NCBI GenBank assembly: GCA_023436205.1
Contig: JAEZKC010000071.1
Span: 224,033-288,032 of the forward strand
Length of the DNA: 64,000 nt
Origin: Fibrobacterota bacterium
Lineage (GTDB): Bacteria > Fibrobacterota > Chitinivibrionia > Chitinivibrionales > Chitinispirillaceae
Direction of reading: 5' to 3'
Shown here: positions 43,422 through 52,736 of the stretch, piece after piece
Layout of the letters: every line of letters starts with the position of its first letter
How positions within the stretch are numbered: position 1 is the stretch's first letter
Notes under the pieces: generated by a model
What the model was told of the DNA's origin: nothing
What the model saw: only the letters and a program-made list of their open reading frames with translations
Databases searched by the model: none
Translations under genes and position numbers: made by a program

Positions 43422-45857
43422 ATGAAATTCGGGTACTTTGATGATGCTCAGAGGGAATATGTAATCACTACCCCTCAGACACCCTATCCCTGGATCAATT
43501 ACCTGGGAAACCAGGATTTCTTTTCACTTATCTCCAATACATCAGGCGGTTACTGCTTTTATAAAGATGCCCGTCTGCGCAGAATAACCCGTTACAGATA
43601 CAACAATGTCCCTCTCGATGTTAACGGACGTTATTTTTACATAAGCGAAGGAGATGACTTCTGGTCTCCCGGATGGAAGCCTGTCAAGCGTGGCCTTACT
43701 GAATACCAGTGCCGTCACGGTATGGGATACACAATTATCAAAGGTGTACGAAACGGGCTCTCCGCAGAAGTTCTCTACTTTGTACCTCTCAATTTCAATG
43801 GAGAAGTGCACAAAGTAACTCTCACCAATACCACAGATAAACCAAAGAAATTCACACTTTTTTCAATGATTGAATGGTGTCTCTGGAATGCCTATGATGA
43901 CATGACCAACTTCCAGCGCAACCTCAATACTGGAGAAGTGGAAATTGACGGTTCCACCATTTATCACAAAACAGAATATCGTGAACGCAGGAACCACTTT
44001 TCATTCTACACTGTAAATAGACCTATTAATGGTTTCGATACTGATCGTGACACTTTTACTGGCCGTTATAACGGATTTGATAATCCGGAAGTTGTTCTGA
44101 ACGGGAAATCCAGCAATTCAGTGGCTGACGGCTGGTCTCCTATTGCTTCCCACAGCCTGAACATCACTCTGGCTCCAAAAGAATCAACTGAACTGGTATT
44201 TGTACTGGGCTATGTGGAAAACAATGAAAACGACAAGTGGGAAGCTCCCGGTGTAATCAATAAGAAGAATGCAAAAGAAATGATCCAGCGGTTTTCTACA
44301 TCCACCGCAGCAGATAAAGCTCTGGAGGAGCTCAAGACCTTCTGGGACGACCTGCTTTCTCGCTACAATGTTAAAAGCGGTGATGAAAAACTGAACAGAA
44401 TGGTAAACATCTGGAACCAGTATCAGTGTATTGTCACATACAACATGTCCAGAAGCGCATCCTATTTCGAATCGGGTATCGGCCGTGGAATGGGCTTCCG
44501 CGATTCCAACCAGGATATCGGCGGATTCGTTCATCAACTCCCCGATAGAGCTCGCCAGAGAATTATCGACTTGGCGTCAACGCAGTTCCAAGATGGTGGT
44601 GCTTACCATCAATACCAGCCTCTTACCAAAAAAGGTAACAACGAAATCGGCGGTGATTTCAATGACGATCCGCTTTGGCTCATTTACTCGGTAGCTTCCT
44701 ATATCAAAGAGACTGGTGATTGGAAGATTTTAGATGAATCTGTCCCCTTTGATAACAATCCGGCCACTGCAAAGCCTCTCCTTGATCACCTGACAGCGTC
44801 CTTTTATCATGTGGTCAACAATCTCGGACCTCACGGGCTACCCTTAATCGGCAGAGCAGACTGGAATGATTGTTTAAATCTCAACTGCTTTTCCACAACT
44901 CCCGATGAATCGTTCCAGACCTGTACCAGCAAAGATGGAAAAACCGCAGAATCAGTTCTTATTGCCGGAATGTTTGTAGCAATTGGTAAAGATTATGTCA
45001 GAATTCTCGATTTACTTGGTAAAAAGAATGAGGCTTCCACAGCTGCCGGACATATCGAAAAAATGAAGGAAACCATTATGAAGGCAGGATGGGATGGAGA
45101 GTGGTTCCTCAGAGCCTATGATGACAACCAGAATAAAATCGGCAGCAAAGATAATGAAGAAGGAAAAATCTTCATTGAATCTCAAGGTTTCTGCGTTATG
45201 GCTGAAGTAGGTGTAAAAGAAGGCATGGCTGAAAAAGCAATCGAATCTGCCAGAAAGTACCTCGACTCTGACCACGGCCTTGTCCTGGTCAACCCTCCCT
45301 ACACCAAATACCATGTCGAACTGGGTGAAATCAGCTCTTATCCTCCAGGCTACAAAGAAAATGCCGGAATTTTCTGCCACAATAACCCCTGGATCATCAT
45401 CGCCGAAACGATCCTGGGTCAGGGCGATCATGCATTCAAGCACTACAGCAAAATCGCTCCAGCTTACAGGGAAGATATAAGTGATCTTCACAGAATGGAA
45501 CCCTATGTCTATTCCCAGATGATCGCGGGTAAAGACGCCAAACGTCACGGCGAAGCTAAAAATTCCTGGCTGACCGGTACTGCAGCCTGGAATTTCGTGA
45601 CAGTTTCACAGTGGATTCTAGGTATCCGTCCGGATTTTAATGGACTGATTGTTGATCCCTGCATACCTGCAGACTGGACCGGTTTCAAGGTCACCAGAAA
45701 ATTCAGAGGTGCAACCTTGAAAATCAGTGTTCAGAATCCATCACACGTCTGCAAAGGAGTGAAGAGCTTGATTGTGGATGGAAAGCAGATCGATGGGAAC
45801 ATCGTGCCGGTTTTCACTGATGGAAAAGAGCATGAAATCAAAGTAATTATGGGCTGA
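43422..45857 (+). CDS. GH94 cellobiose/cellodextrin phosphorylase (first copy)
   Basis: An 811-residue cytoplasmic enzyme without a signal peptide. Recognised GH94 features are the N-terminal FGYFDDAQREYVIT start, the central GMGFRDSNQD segment and RADWNDCLNL with the catalytic Asp region at residues 480-483. C-terminal NSWLTGTAAW and GIRPDFNGLIVDPCIP complete the pattern. It would split cellobiose with phosphate into glucose-1-phosphate and glucose, saving ATP. Cellobiose phosphorylase is the best guess; cellodextrin or laminaribiose specificity cannot be excluded by eye. AGGAG precedes the ATG. The gene has its own promoter and terminator. Confidence 0.9.
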   Translation: MKFGYFDDAQREYVITTPQTPYPWINYLGNQDFFSLISNTSGGYCFYKDARLRRITRYRYNNVPLDVNGRYFYISEGDDFWSPGWKPVKRGLTEYQCRHGMGYTIIKGVRNGLSAEVLYFVPLNFNGEVHKVTLTNTTDKPKKFTLFSMIEWCLWNAYDDMTNFQRNLNTGEVEIDGSTIYHKTEYRERRNHFSFYTVNRPINGFDTDRDTFTGRYNGFDNPEVVLNGKSSNSVADGWSPIASHSLNITLAPKESTELVFVLGYVENNENDKWEAPGVINKKNAKEMIQRFSTSTAADKALEELKTFWDDLLSRYNVKSGDEKLNRMVNIWNQYQCIVTYNMSRSASYFESGIGRGMGFRDSNQDIGGFVHQLPDRARQRIIDLASTQFQDGGAYHQYQPLTKKGNNEIGGDFNDDPLWLIYSVASYIKETGDWKILDESVPFDNNPATAKPLLDHLTASFYHVVNNLGPHGLPLIGRADWNDCLNLNCFSTTPDESFQTCTSKDGKTAESVLIAGMFVAIGKDYVRILDLLGKKNEASTAAGHIEKMKETIMKAGWDGEWFLRAYDDNQNKIGSKDNEEGKIFIESQGFCVMAEVGVKEGMAEKAIESARKYLDSDHGLVLVNPPYTKYHVELGEISSYPPGYKENAGIFCHNNPWIIIAETILGQGDHAFKHYSKIAPAYREDISDLHRMEPYVYSQMIAGKDAKRHGEAKNSWLTGTAAWNFVTVSQWILGIRPDFNGLIVDPCIPADWTGFKVTRKFRGATLKISVQNPSHVCKGVKSLIVDGKQIDGNIVPVFTDGKEHEIKVIMG

Positions 45858-45885
45858 TATTCCAGCTATTTTTAGTCTGATCAAG

Positions 45886-45920
45886 GGCCGTTCGGGAAGC
45901 TCCGAGCGGTCTTTTTATTT
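45886..45920 (+). terminator. Rho-independent terminator of the first GH94 gene
   Basis: GGCCGTTCGG pairs with CCGAGCGGTC (45886-45911, including two wobble pairs), followed by TTTTTATTT. Confidence 0.8.
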
Positions 45921-45923
45921 CAC

Positions 45924-45963
45924 ATAAAAAAAGACCAGCTCACTCCTAAGAATGAACCGGCCT
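45924..45963 (-). terminator. Rho-independent terminator of the GH9 gene (minus strand)
   Basis: On the minus strand GGCCGGTTCA pairs with TGAGCTGGTC through wobble pairs, followed by a T-run (A-tract near 45925-45931). It sits back to back with the GH94 terminator. Confidence 0.7.
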
Positions 45964-45990
45964 GAACCGCACATTTGTGCGAAAGGAGTT

Positions 45991-47835
45991 CTACTGTACA
46001 CTCTTTTCCGGAACTATGATAAAAAAGCCACTATGATTCAATTTAGATTGTTGAAATGCACTACTTGAATTCAGCAACTTACCATTTAAACCATACACTT
46101 TTAAACCAGAAGGTAAATGGGTGGAGCCACTGGCCTGAATCATGGAAAATGGCTGAATATACCTGACCTGCTTTGTATTTTTCGTAACACGATGTGTACT
46201 GGTAACTGCCCCCGGTAAATAAGCAGCAAGCGCGTAAATCATGGCCCCGTTCCAGTTTATGGCAATCTCATTTGTTGTATAATTACTGGAAATGTCAACC
46301 CAACTGTCTGCACTACCATTAGGTCCGCCTATGAGATATCCAGGCCAGGTCTTCCCGCTTGCGATTGACCTTCGACAGTGAGGGTTCTGAGGCGGATTAA
46401 ACCCGACTCCAGTAACAAAGGAACGTCCGAAAACATTTCTTCCCAGAAGATACCCCAGTGCATCCTGACCAGCGTAATAATATCTAGCATCATTAGTAGT
46501 CTTGTATGCCGCATACAATGCATAAACATTACCAGCTACCGTTCCATTGGAACCCCAATAATAGGAACTGCCCAAAGTGCGACCGTAACCGTGTTCATTA
46601 CTGTTTTTCACCAACAGATCTGCAACAGAGACCAGGTCCTCCTGTATCCCTGAAACGATCGCATTGTTTTTACCAGTTCTGGTGGACAGCAAATACGTTA
46701 ATAGTGCAAGATTGGAAACATCGGACCATGTCATATCCTTCCGAACAGCATATTCTGCTGCTCTACCTTCAAAATCGGCCAGATATTTAGCATCACCTGT
46801 GGTTTCCCACATTTCGGCAGCAGCCCAGAGTCTGTCATCATCATCCAGAGTCTCATATGTTCCAGTGCTGAATTTAGACTGGTCCGCTGGAATATTTTCT
46901 GAAATACTTTTGAGAACACCATAACTTAGTGTCGCAGCTTGCAGACACTTTATGGCGAAGGTTGGATTGAAAGGTTTATATATGCGAGAAGCCTGAGCCA
47001 TAATAGCTGTAAAGCCAGCTGTTCCGGAACTGCTCCACGGGACATAGTACCTCTTATCAGTCTCCGCATCGGGCGCTACATTTCCCCCAAAACCCAGTGT
47101 CGATATCTTATGAGATACTTTACCATCGGGGAACTGCATTTTCAGCATCCAGTCAATGTTCCATTTTACTTCGGTGAGGTATTCCGGTATGGAACCGCTT
47201 CCTGAAATGAAAAGATCTACCTTATTTAGTGCCGACCCGAAATGTTCATAAGCCTTTAGCATTAGCCCCACAGTGATGCTGGAATTTACGACGTATTTGT
47301 TATAATCACCAGCATCATGCCATCCCCCGGCACCATCCCTCCAAAAATCTTTTCCGTTATAATAAGTGGTATAACCATCAGCTAAATGACAGGACCCATG
47401 AGAATATGTAACCCCTTTAAAATTTGCCGATACTGATGTCCCGCAACGCCATAAGTACATTCCCAGCATCATCGTTGTATACGGGTCAGCATACACATCA
47501 TCAGCAATCCTGAAATCTGCCGATTTTCCCAGACCATTCACTTCAACATAATAATCATCAGCAGCAGTAATTTCGGAAAAATCTGCAATGTAAACATCTT
47601 CATCAGTATCATCGTTACGAATAGATTGAGGAACTCCTGAAAAAGCCACACTGTTATCAGAAACTCTCTTGACATCAAATTGCGTACATTGACCAGCAAT
47701 AGTTGCTCTCTTTGGCAGCCCTGGTAAAAAACCAACAGAATTCAGTCTGATCACAGAATCAGCTGCACTGGTACCCAGCACTGTAAAAACGATGGGAAGC
47801 CCTGCTCCTACAATCCATTTAACGGTAAACCGCAT
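45991..47835 (-). CDS. GH9 cellulase with N-terminal Ig-like domain and C-terminal sorting-like tail
   Basis: A 614-residue exported endoglucanase with a signal peptide ending TSAAD. A CelD-type Ig-like domain (about 28-110) is followed by a GH9 (alpha/alpha)6 barrel (about 115-540). Catalytic elements are GWHDAGDYNKY (D174, D177), the PROSITE-type GxNxxxxPHxR with H486, and WVD-x4-Y-x3-E with D514 and acid E523. The last 70 residues form a small beta-rich module (SGLKVYGLNGKLL, then SGFFIIVPEK) like C-terminal targeting domains of type IX-secreted proteins. It should cleave cellulose outside the cytoplasm. A GGGAG site and its own promoter precede the ATG; dsbD lies upstream. Confidence 0.9.
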   Translation of the reverse strand: MRFTVKWIVGAGLPIVFTVLGTSAADSVIRLNSVGFLPGLPKRATIAGQCTQFDVKRVSDNSVAFSGVPQSIRNDDTDEDVYIADFSEITAADDYYVEVNGLGKSADFRIADDVYADPYTTMMLGMYLWRCGTSVSANFKGVTYSHGSCHLADGYTTYYNGKDFWRDGAGGWHDAGDYNKYVVNSSITVGLMLKAYEHFGSALNKVDLFISGSGSIPEYLTEVKWNIDWMLKMQFPDGKVSHKISTLGFGGNVAPDAETDKRYYVPWSSSGTAGFTAIMAQASRIYKPFNPTFAIKCLQAATLSYGVLKSISENIPADQSKFSTGTYETLDDDDRLWAAAEMWETTGDAKYLADFEGRAAEYAVRKDMTWSDVSNLALLTYLLSTRTGKNNAIVSGIQEDLVSVADLLVKNSNEHGYGRTLGSSYYWGSNGTVAGNVYALYAAYKTTNDARYYYAGQDALGYLLGRNVFGRSFVTGVGFNPPQNPHCRRSIASGKTWPGYLIGGPNGSADSWVDISSNYTTNEIAINWNGAMIYALAAYLPGAVTSTHRVTKNTKQVRYIQPFSMIQASGSTHLPSGLKVYGLNGKLLNSSSAFQQSKLNHSGFFIIVPEKSVQ

Positions 47836-47872
47836 AAAACTCCCTTCATGGTTTCATCATATAGACTTCCAG

Positions 47873-47902
47873 ATTATACCATATTTGTAGGAGTTATGTC
47901 AG
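47873..47902 (-). promoter_or_regulatory. Promoter of the GH9 gene
   Basis: On the minus strand CTGACA (47902-47897), an 18-base spacer and a perfect TATAAT (47878-47873), 37 bases before the ATG. Confidence 0.7.
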
Positions 47903-47978
47903 TGCAAGTTGATCTTTAATTGGAAACTTGGCTAAAGAGTCTTAAAAGTCTTATAGAATTGGAAAGTAATCGGCAAAC

Positions 47979-49877
47979 CTATTTTAATTTGTCGAGAACA
48001 GTTAAAAACTGCTTCTTTTTCAAAATATCCCGCATTATGGAAGGTCTCTCGGGACTCTCAGCCGGAAAAACAGCCAAAAATGGAACACTTCTGGACCCCA
48101 GATGATGCAAAAGACTCTCGGCGGCAGGATTTGAATTCGTAAGATCCGCAGTCAACAAGAGGACATTTTTTTTCTTGTAGAGCTCACTTGCCTCTCGGCT
48201 GCCAAGTACAACAGCCTTGTTAACCTGACAACTCGTGCACCAGGAAGCAGTAAAATTTATTACTACATTTTTTCCTTTTTCATGCGCCTGCTTCAAAACT
48301 GAAGGTGAGAAAACTTCCCAGTCGGAATGTTCTCGGGATTCCTGTACGGAAGCGGTTGTTGAACTGTGCCCTGAAAGCCATACAAAAGATGCGATGCTGC
48401 CCGCCACCGCAATTCCTATTGACAATAAAGCAACCGCTAATCGTCGTGACAGACTCATTCCAAACACAGAAAACCTTTTATTTATGCTGACTCCAAACAG
48501 TATGCTCAGACAAATTCCAACTGTAACCACTATCATCGCCGGATTCTGTCCGGTCAAAAGATGAACCGCAAAGGCCAACAGAAAGAAACCCATCAGATGC
48601 TTGAAATCATCCATCCATTTTCCGGGTTTGGGGAGAAGTCCCGCTAGCCTTTTGCTGGCTGATAACAAAACATACGGTATCGCCATCCCCACTCCAATCA
48701 TGCTGAAAATGAGGAAAATTATAAACGGACTCTGCAATAGAGCCCATGCAAGCAATGCCCCTAAAAACGGACCTCCGCAAGGTGTTGCCATAACCGTGGC
48801 AACAGCACCTTTAACAAAATCGCCAGTCAAGCCACCACTTTTTCTGTCCATATTAGCTAATCTGGAAGGAACTAGTAATGTATAGAAATCAAACATACCC
48901 AAGGCAAAAAGAAAGATTAGTGCAATAATGACAGTGACAATGAGTGGACTTTGGAACTGCTGCCCCCATGAAAAACCGGCAAACGCAGCTAAAGATGCCA
49001 AAATCATGAAAACGGCCACTATACCCGCAGAAAAAATTAAACTGCGAACAACAGCAAGCCTTCTGGACTCCCCTGCACCCTGAGCAAAAGAAAGCACTCG
49101 AATTCCCAGCATGGGAAAAATGCATGGAGTGATATTCAGCGCCAAGCCGGCAAGCAGGGAGAACAGCAGTGCAGTAAATAGATTATAATCACGTTTTTCC
49201 TCGATAGGTGAATAGGACCACTTGAACGCCGTTTCAGACGCGTCCCCGACTGCAGCATCTGTAACACTCTTTTTTTCATTAAGCCCGCTTAGTCCTTCCA
49301 GCCCCAGCAAACCGGAAGCTGTTTTCGAGAGCGTTTCATTTACAGCATCTCGAATTTTGAATTCCATCGATTCAGAATTCCTTAACTGAGCCCTGAACTC
49401 ATCTGTAAAGATCGATCCGGATGCAAGCTTCTGCCCTACATTTATATGATAATCAGTCGTATTTTCGACTGGCACGCATGATGTATAACAGAATAGCGCA
49501 TCCAGATTAATGCTGCCTTTTACATCAGAACCAACATCGGAAGTAATTACTCCTTTAACAAAGAAATACGCATTTCCTTCATAAGCCCATACCCAGTCTC
49601 CAACTGAGGGTACAAATTTTTCTGGACTGCTCTTTCTCACCTCAAGCCACCGAACGCCATTCTGATCAAGCGAAAGCATCAGTGGTTTTCCAATGCCGGG
49701 GCCAAGCGGATTGGAGTAGAGATGGTACTTTTCGGGAATGTCAACTTTTATTCCAATAACAACGGTATCACCGGCAGAATAGCTCTCTTTATCATACCTT
49801 AGAAAAGTTTTCAATTCCTGGGCAGAGACCAGGGAAGTAAAAAGAAAAATGAACGTTAAAAAAGCCGAAAATCTCAT
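47979..49877 (-). CDS. dsbD: Thiol:disulfide interchange protein DsbD
   Basis: A 632-residue DsbD. A signal peptide (MRFSAFLTFIFLF to VSAQ) leads to the N-terminal periplasmic domain with the pair CYTSC. A membrane domain of about eight helices follows, with the redox pair in ITPCIFP and ATPCGGP, and then a periplasmic thioredoxin domain with WCTSC (C547, C550). All three cysteine pairs needed to pass electrons from cytoplasmic thioredoxin to the periplasm are present. It lies between GH9 and GH94 genes, so it may help fold secreted disulfide-containing cellulases; that link is inference. Confidence 0.92.
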   Translation of the reverse strand: MRFSAFLTFIFLFTSLVSAQELKTFLRYDKESYSAGDTVVIGIKVDIPEKYHLYSNPLGPGIGKPLMLSLDQNGVRWLEVRKSSPEKFVPSVGDWVWAYEGNAYFFVKGVITSDVGSDVKGSINLDALFCYTSCVPVENTTDYHINVGQKLASGSIFTDEFRAQLRNSESMEFKIRDAVNETLSKTASGLLGLEGLSGLNEKKSVTDAAVGDASETAFKWSYSPIEEKRDYNLFTALLFSLLAGLALNITPCIFPMLGIRVLSFAQGAGESRRLAVVRSLIFSAGIVAVFMILASLAAFAGFSWGQQFQSPLIVTVIIALIFLFALGMFDFYTLLVPSRLANMDRKSGGLTGDFVKGAVATVMATPCGGPFLGALLAWALLQSPFIIFLIFSMIGVGMAIPYVLLSASKRLAGLLPKPGKWMDDFKHLMGFFLLAFAVHLLTGQNPAMIVVTVGICLSILFGVSINKRFSVFGMSLSRRLAVALLSIGIAVAGSIASFVWLSGHSSTTASVQESREHSDWEVFSPSVLKQAHEKGKNVVINFTASWCTSCQVNKAVVLGSREASELYKKKNVLLLTADLTNSNPAAESLLHHLGSRSVPFLAVFPAESPERPSIMRDILKKKQFLTVLDKLK

Positions 49878-50262
49878 ATGCGTTTCCAGTCTGGGTAGGA
49901 ATTGTTGACCACAATAAACTACTATTGCAGCAGAAACTATTCAACTCCGACATTGGAGTACGTTGAGGTACAAGGGTTTATGCAAACACATAAGACACTT
50001 AAAAAATCTGCTGAATTTATCCTATTACCATTCTAAGAATCAATTTTCTATAATAAACCCCAAATCAGCTCATTTTAACCACCCATTATCTGCCCAGGCT
50101 ATTTTCCACCACTGGACAGCTGCTTTGAAGGCGTTTTTTGAGCATTTTCCCTTCAACTATAGCTTTTTCGGCATTTATTTTATATGAATTAATGTGGTGA
50201 ATTGTAGAGAACAAATACTTAATCCAGCCAGAGCGGTGGTTCATGGAAAGGACCGATGCACT
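49878..50262. other. 385-base divergent intergenic region, dsbD / second GH94
   Basis: It is A/T-rich, with no gene seen. A possible dsbD promoter on the minus strand is TTGAAT (49944-49939), 17 bases, TAGTTT (49921-49916). A loose inverted repeat TTGAAGG...CCTTCAA lies near 50125-50157. No clear promoter for the GH94 gene could be fixed. Confidence 0.4.
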
Positions 50263-52674
50263 ATGAAGTATGGTGATTTCAAAGATGAAGCCAGAGAGTA
50301 CGTCATCACAAATCCAAAGACACCTGTGAAATGGATCAACTACATCGGCACGCTTTCTTTTGGAGGATTCGTCGATCATACAGGCGGAGCTCTCATATGC
50401 AAAGGTGACCCATCACTCAACCGGATCACAAAGTACATTCAGCAGATGCCCTCCTCCGATTTCAAGGGTGAGACGCTGTATGTAAGAGTCAAGAAAGGAA
50501 ACACCTACAAAGTCTTCTCTCCCTTTTTCGTGCCCACCCTGGATAACTATGACAAGTTTGAATGCCACGTGGGGCTTGGCTATAACAGAATCGTTTCCGA
50601 ATTCTACGGAGTCAGAACTGAATGCACCATTTTTATACCTCTTGATGCACAGGTGGAAATTCGCGATATAAAAATCACCAATATTTCCGATACACCTCAG
50701 GAGATCGATGTCATCCCGGTTCTTGAGTATACTCATCCCGATGCGGTCAAGCAGTTCACTAATGCCGACTGGGTGCCTCAGACAATGCAGTCCCGCTGCT
50801 TCACCAATTCTGATGGATTAAGAGTTCTGATTCAATACCCCTTTATGTTCAGAGATACAAAAATCAACTACTTCACCAGCAATTTCCCTGCTTCTTCATT
50901 CGAAACCGACCGCAGAGTATTCCTGGGTGATAATGAGTATGGTACCTGGGCTAGTCCCCGTGCTCTCGACAATGATGAACTCGGTTCCAATGAAGCACAT
51001 AGAGGTGACAACATTGCCGCCCTGATGCACCATCTTGGGGAACTGAAACCCTATGAACAGAGAAGAATCATAACTCAGCTTGGTCAGAAGGAAAGTTTAC
51101 TGAAAGCTTCACCAGAAATCGAAAAATTCCGCAAATCAGAAGAGGTTGACAAAGCTCTAGGGGCGATAAAAGATTCCTGGGAAGATTTTCTTTCAAGCAT
51201 GCAGGTAGAAACACCAGATCCGGCATTCAACAGCATGATAAATGTACATAATCCGCGGCAGTGTTTCATCACCTATAACTGGTCTCGCTATCTCTCCTAC
51301 TATCAGCTTGGCCTGGGCACACGCGGACTCGGTTTCCGCGACAGTTCTCAGGACGTGATGGGTGTAGTTGGCCATATCCCCGAACGAGCCAGGGAACTGA
51401 TCGAAAAACTCATTTCCGTACAGGTAAGAAACGGCTCCGCAATGCACCAGTTCAACCCGTTGAGTATGGAAGCATCAAACGGTGACGCTCACGAAATACC
51501 TGATCGTCCTCAGTACTATGGTGATGACCATCTCTGGATCGTACTGGCCGTCAGTGCCTACCTAAAAGAAACCGGAGATATGAATTTTCTGAAAAAGAGC
51601 ATCCCTTTTTACGAAAAAGACAAATCCGGTAAACCGATTGAATCAGGTACCGTTTATGATCACATCACACGGGCTCTGAATTTTACAAAGAGCAACATGG
51701 GTGCACACGGTCTGCCACTACTGGGTTTCGCAGACTGGAACGACTGTGTGAACCTGCCCACAGGGGCCGAATCAATTTTCAACGCCTGCCTCTACAGCAG
51801 AGCTCTTCTGGAAATGATTGACCTTGAAAAATTCCTGGGCCACACAGATTTGGTTGAAGGCTACAGAAAAGATCATGAAGTCATGAAGAAGAACCTCAAC
51901 GAGCAGGCCTGGGACGGGGAATGGTTTGTACGCTATTTCGATGCTGATGGTACTCCTCTGGGCTCCAGCAAAAATTCTCATGGACAGATTTACCTCAATG
52001 GTCAATCCTGGCCTGTTATCGCCGAGCTCGCAACTGATGAAAGAGCCCGTAAAGCTCTTGATTCCGCCCGCACAAAGCTGAATACCTCAAAGGGTCTGAA
52101 GCTGAGCACCCCGGGTTTCAACGGATACGATCCCACAAAGGGAGGTATCACAACCTATCCTCCCGGTGCTAAAGAAAACGGCGGTATCTTTCTACATACA
52201 AACCCTTGGATGATGATTGCGGAAACCATCACTGGAAACGGCGACCGGGCTTATGAATACTACAATCAGATAAACCCTGCCGCTAAAAACGATGTAATCG
52301 ACGAATACGAATGCGAACCGTATGTTTATCCCCAGAACATTCTGGGTGATGAGCATCCGCTTTTCGGGCTTGCCCGTAACAGCTGGCTTTCCGGAACTAG
52401 CTCCTGGACTTTCCAGGCCGCCAGCAAGTACATCATTGGCATACGTCCGCAATATGACGGTCTACTGATTGACCCCTGCATCCCTTCAAGCTGGGAACGG
52501 TTTTCGGTTGAACGTAACTTCCGCGGCTGCCGCTATAAAATTGCCGTGGAAAACCCGAACCATGTCTGCAAAGGAGTAAAGTCGATCTCTGTAGACGGAA
52601 AAACGCTAGACAAACCAGTCGTTCCCATTCTTTCCGACGGCAAAACCCATGAAGTCAAGGTAACAATGGGTTGA
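50263..52674 (+). CDS. GH94 cellobiose/cellodextrin phosphorylase (second copy)
   Basis: An 803-residue cytoplasmic GH94 enzyme, paralog of the product of 43422-45857. The start is set at ATG 50263 (MKYGDFKDEAREYVIT), which aligns with the first copy's start; the frame opens 69 bases earlier without family character. Shared landmarks are GLGFRDSSQD, FADWNDCVNL (about 491-494), NSWLSGTSSW, GIRPQYDGLLIDPCIP and a VCKGVKSI C-terminus. It differs markedly in the N-terminal domain and the central loop (HEIPDRPQYYGDDH), so a different chain length or linkage preference is likely. It has its own strong terminator. Confidence 0.9.
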   Translation: MKYGDFKDEAREYVITNPKTPVKWINYIGTLSFGGFVDHTGGALICKGDPSLNRITKYIQQMPSSDFKGETLYVRVKKGNTYKVFSPFFVPTLDNYDKFECHVGLGYNRIVSEFYGVRTECTIFIPLDAQVEIRDIKITNISDTPQEIDVIPVLEYTHPDAVKQFTNADWVPQTMQSRCFTNSDGLRVLIQYPFMFRDTKINYFTSNFPASSFETDRRVFLGDNEYGTWASPRALDNDELGSNEAHRGDNIAALMHHLGELKPYEQRRIITQLGQKESLLKASPEIEKFRKSEEVDKALGAIKDSWEDFLSSMQVETPDPAFNSMINVHNPRQCFITYNWSRYLSYYQLGLGTRGLGFRDSSQDVMGVVGHIPERARELIEKLISVQVRNGSAMHQFNPLSMEASNGDAHEIPDRPQYYGDDHLWIVLAVSAYLKETGDMNFLKKSIPFYEKDKSGKPIESGTVYDHITRALNFTKSNMGAHGLPLLGFADWNDCVNLPTGAESIFNACLYSRALLEMIDLEKFLGHTDLVEGYRKDHEVMKKNLNEQAWDGEWFVRYFDADGTPLGSSKNSHGQIYLNGQSWPVIAELATDERARKALDSARTKLNTSKGLKLSTPGFNGYDPTKGGITTYPPGAKENGGIFLHTNPWMMIAETITGNGDRAYEYYNQINPAAKNDVIDEYECEPYVYPQNILGDEHPLFGLARNSWLSGTSSWTFQAASKYIIGIRPQYDGLLIDPCIPSSWERFSVERNFRGCRYKIAVENPNHVCKGVKSISVDGKTLDKPVVPILSDGKTHEVKVTMG

Positions 52675-52693
52675 TCTTTCAGCCTGTAAAAAC

Positions 52694-52736
52694 AACCCGA
52701 GTATGTTCCCGCAGAATGTACTCGGGTTTCTTTTTT
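52694..52736 (+). terminator. Rho-independent terminator of the second GH94 gene
   Basis: A perfect 10-bp stem AACCCGAGTA / TACTCGGGTT (52694-52703 with 52719-52728), followed by TTTCTTTTTT. Confidence 0.9.

Noticed and set aside
46375..46390. GH9 active-site PHCR instead of the common PHHR
   Set aside because: The family signature allows any residue between His and Arg (P-H-x-R), so the catalytic His is intact and the enzyme is not impaired.
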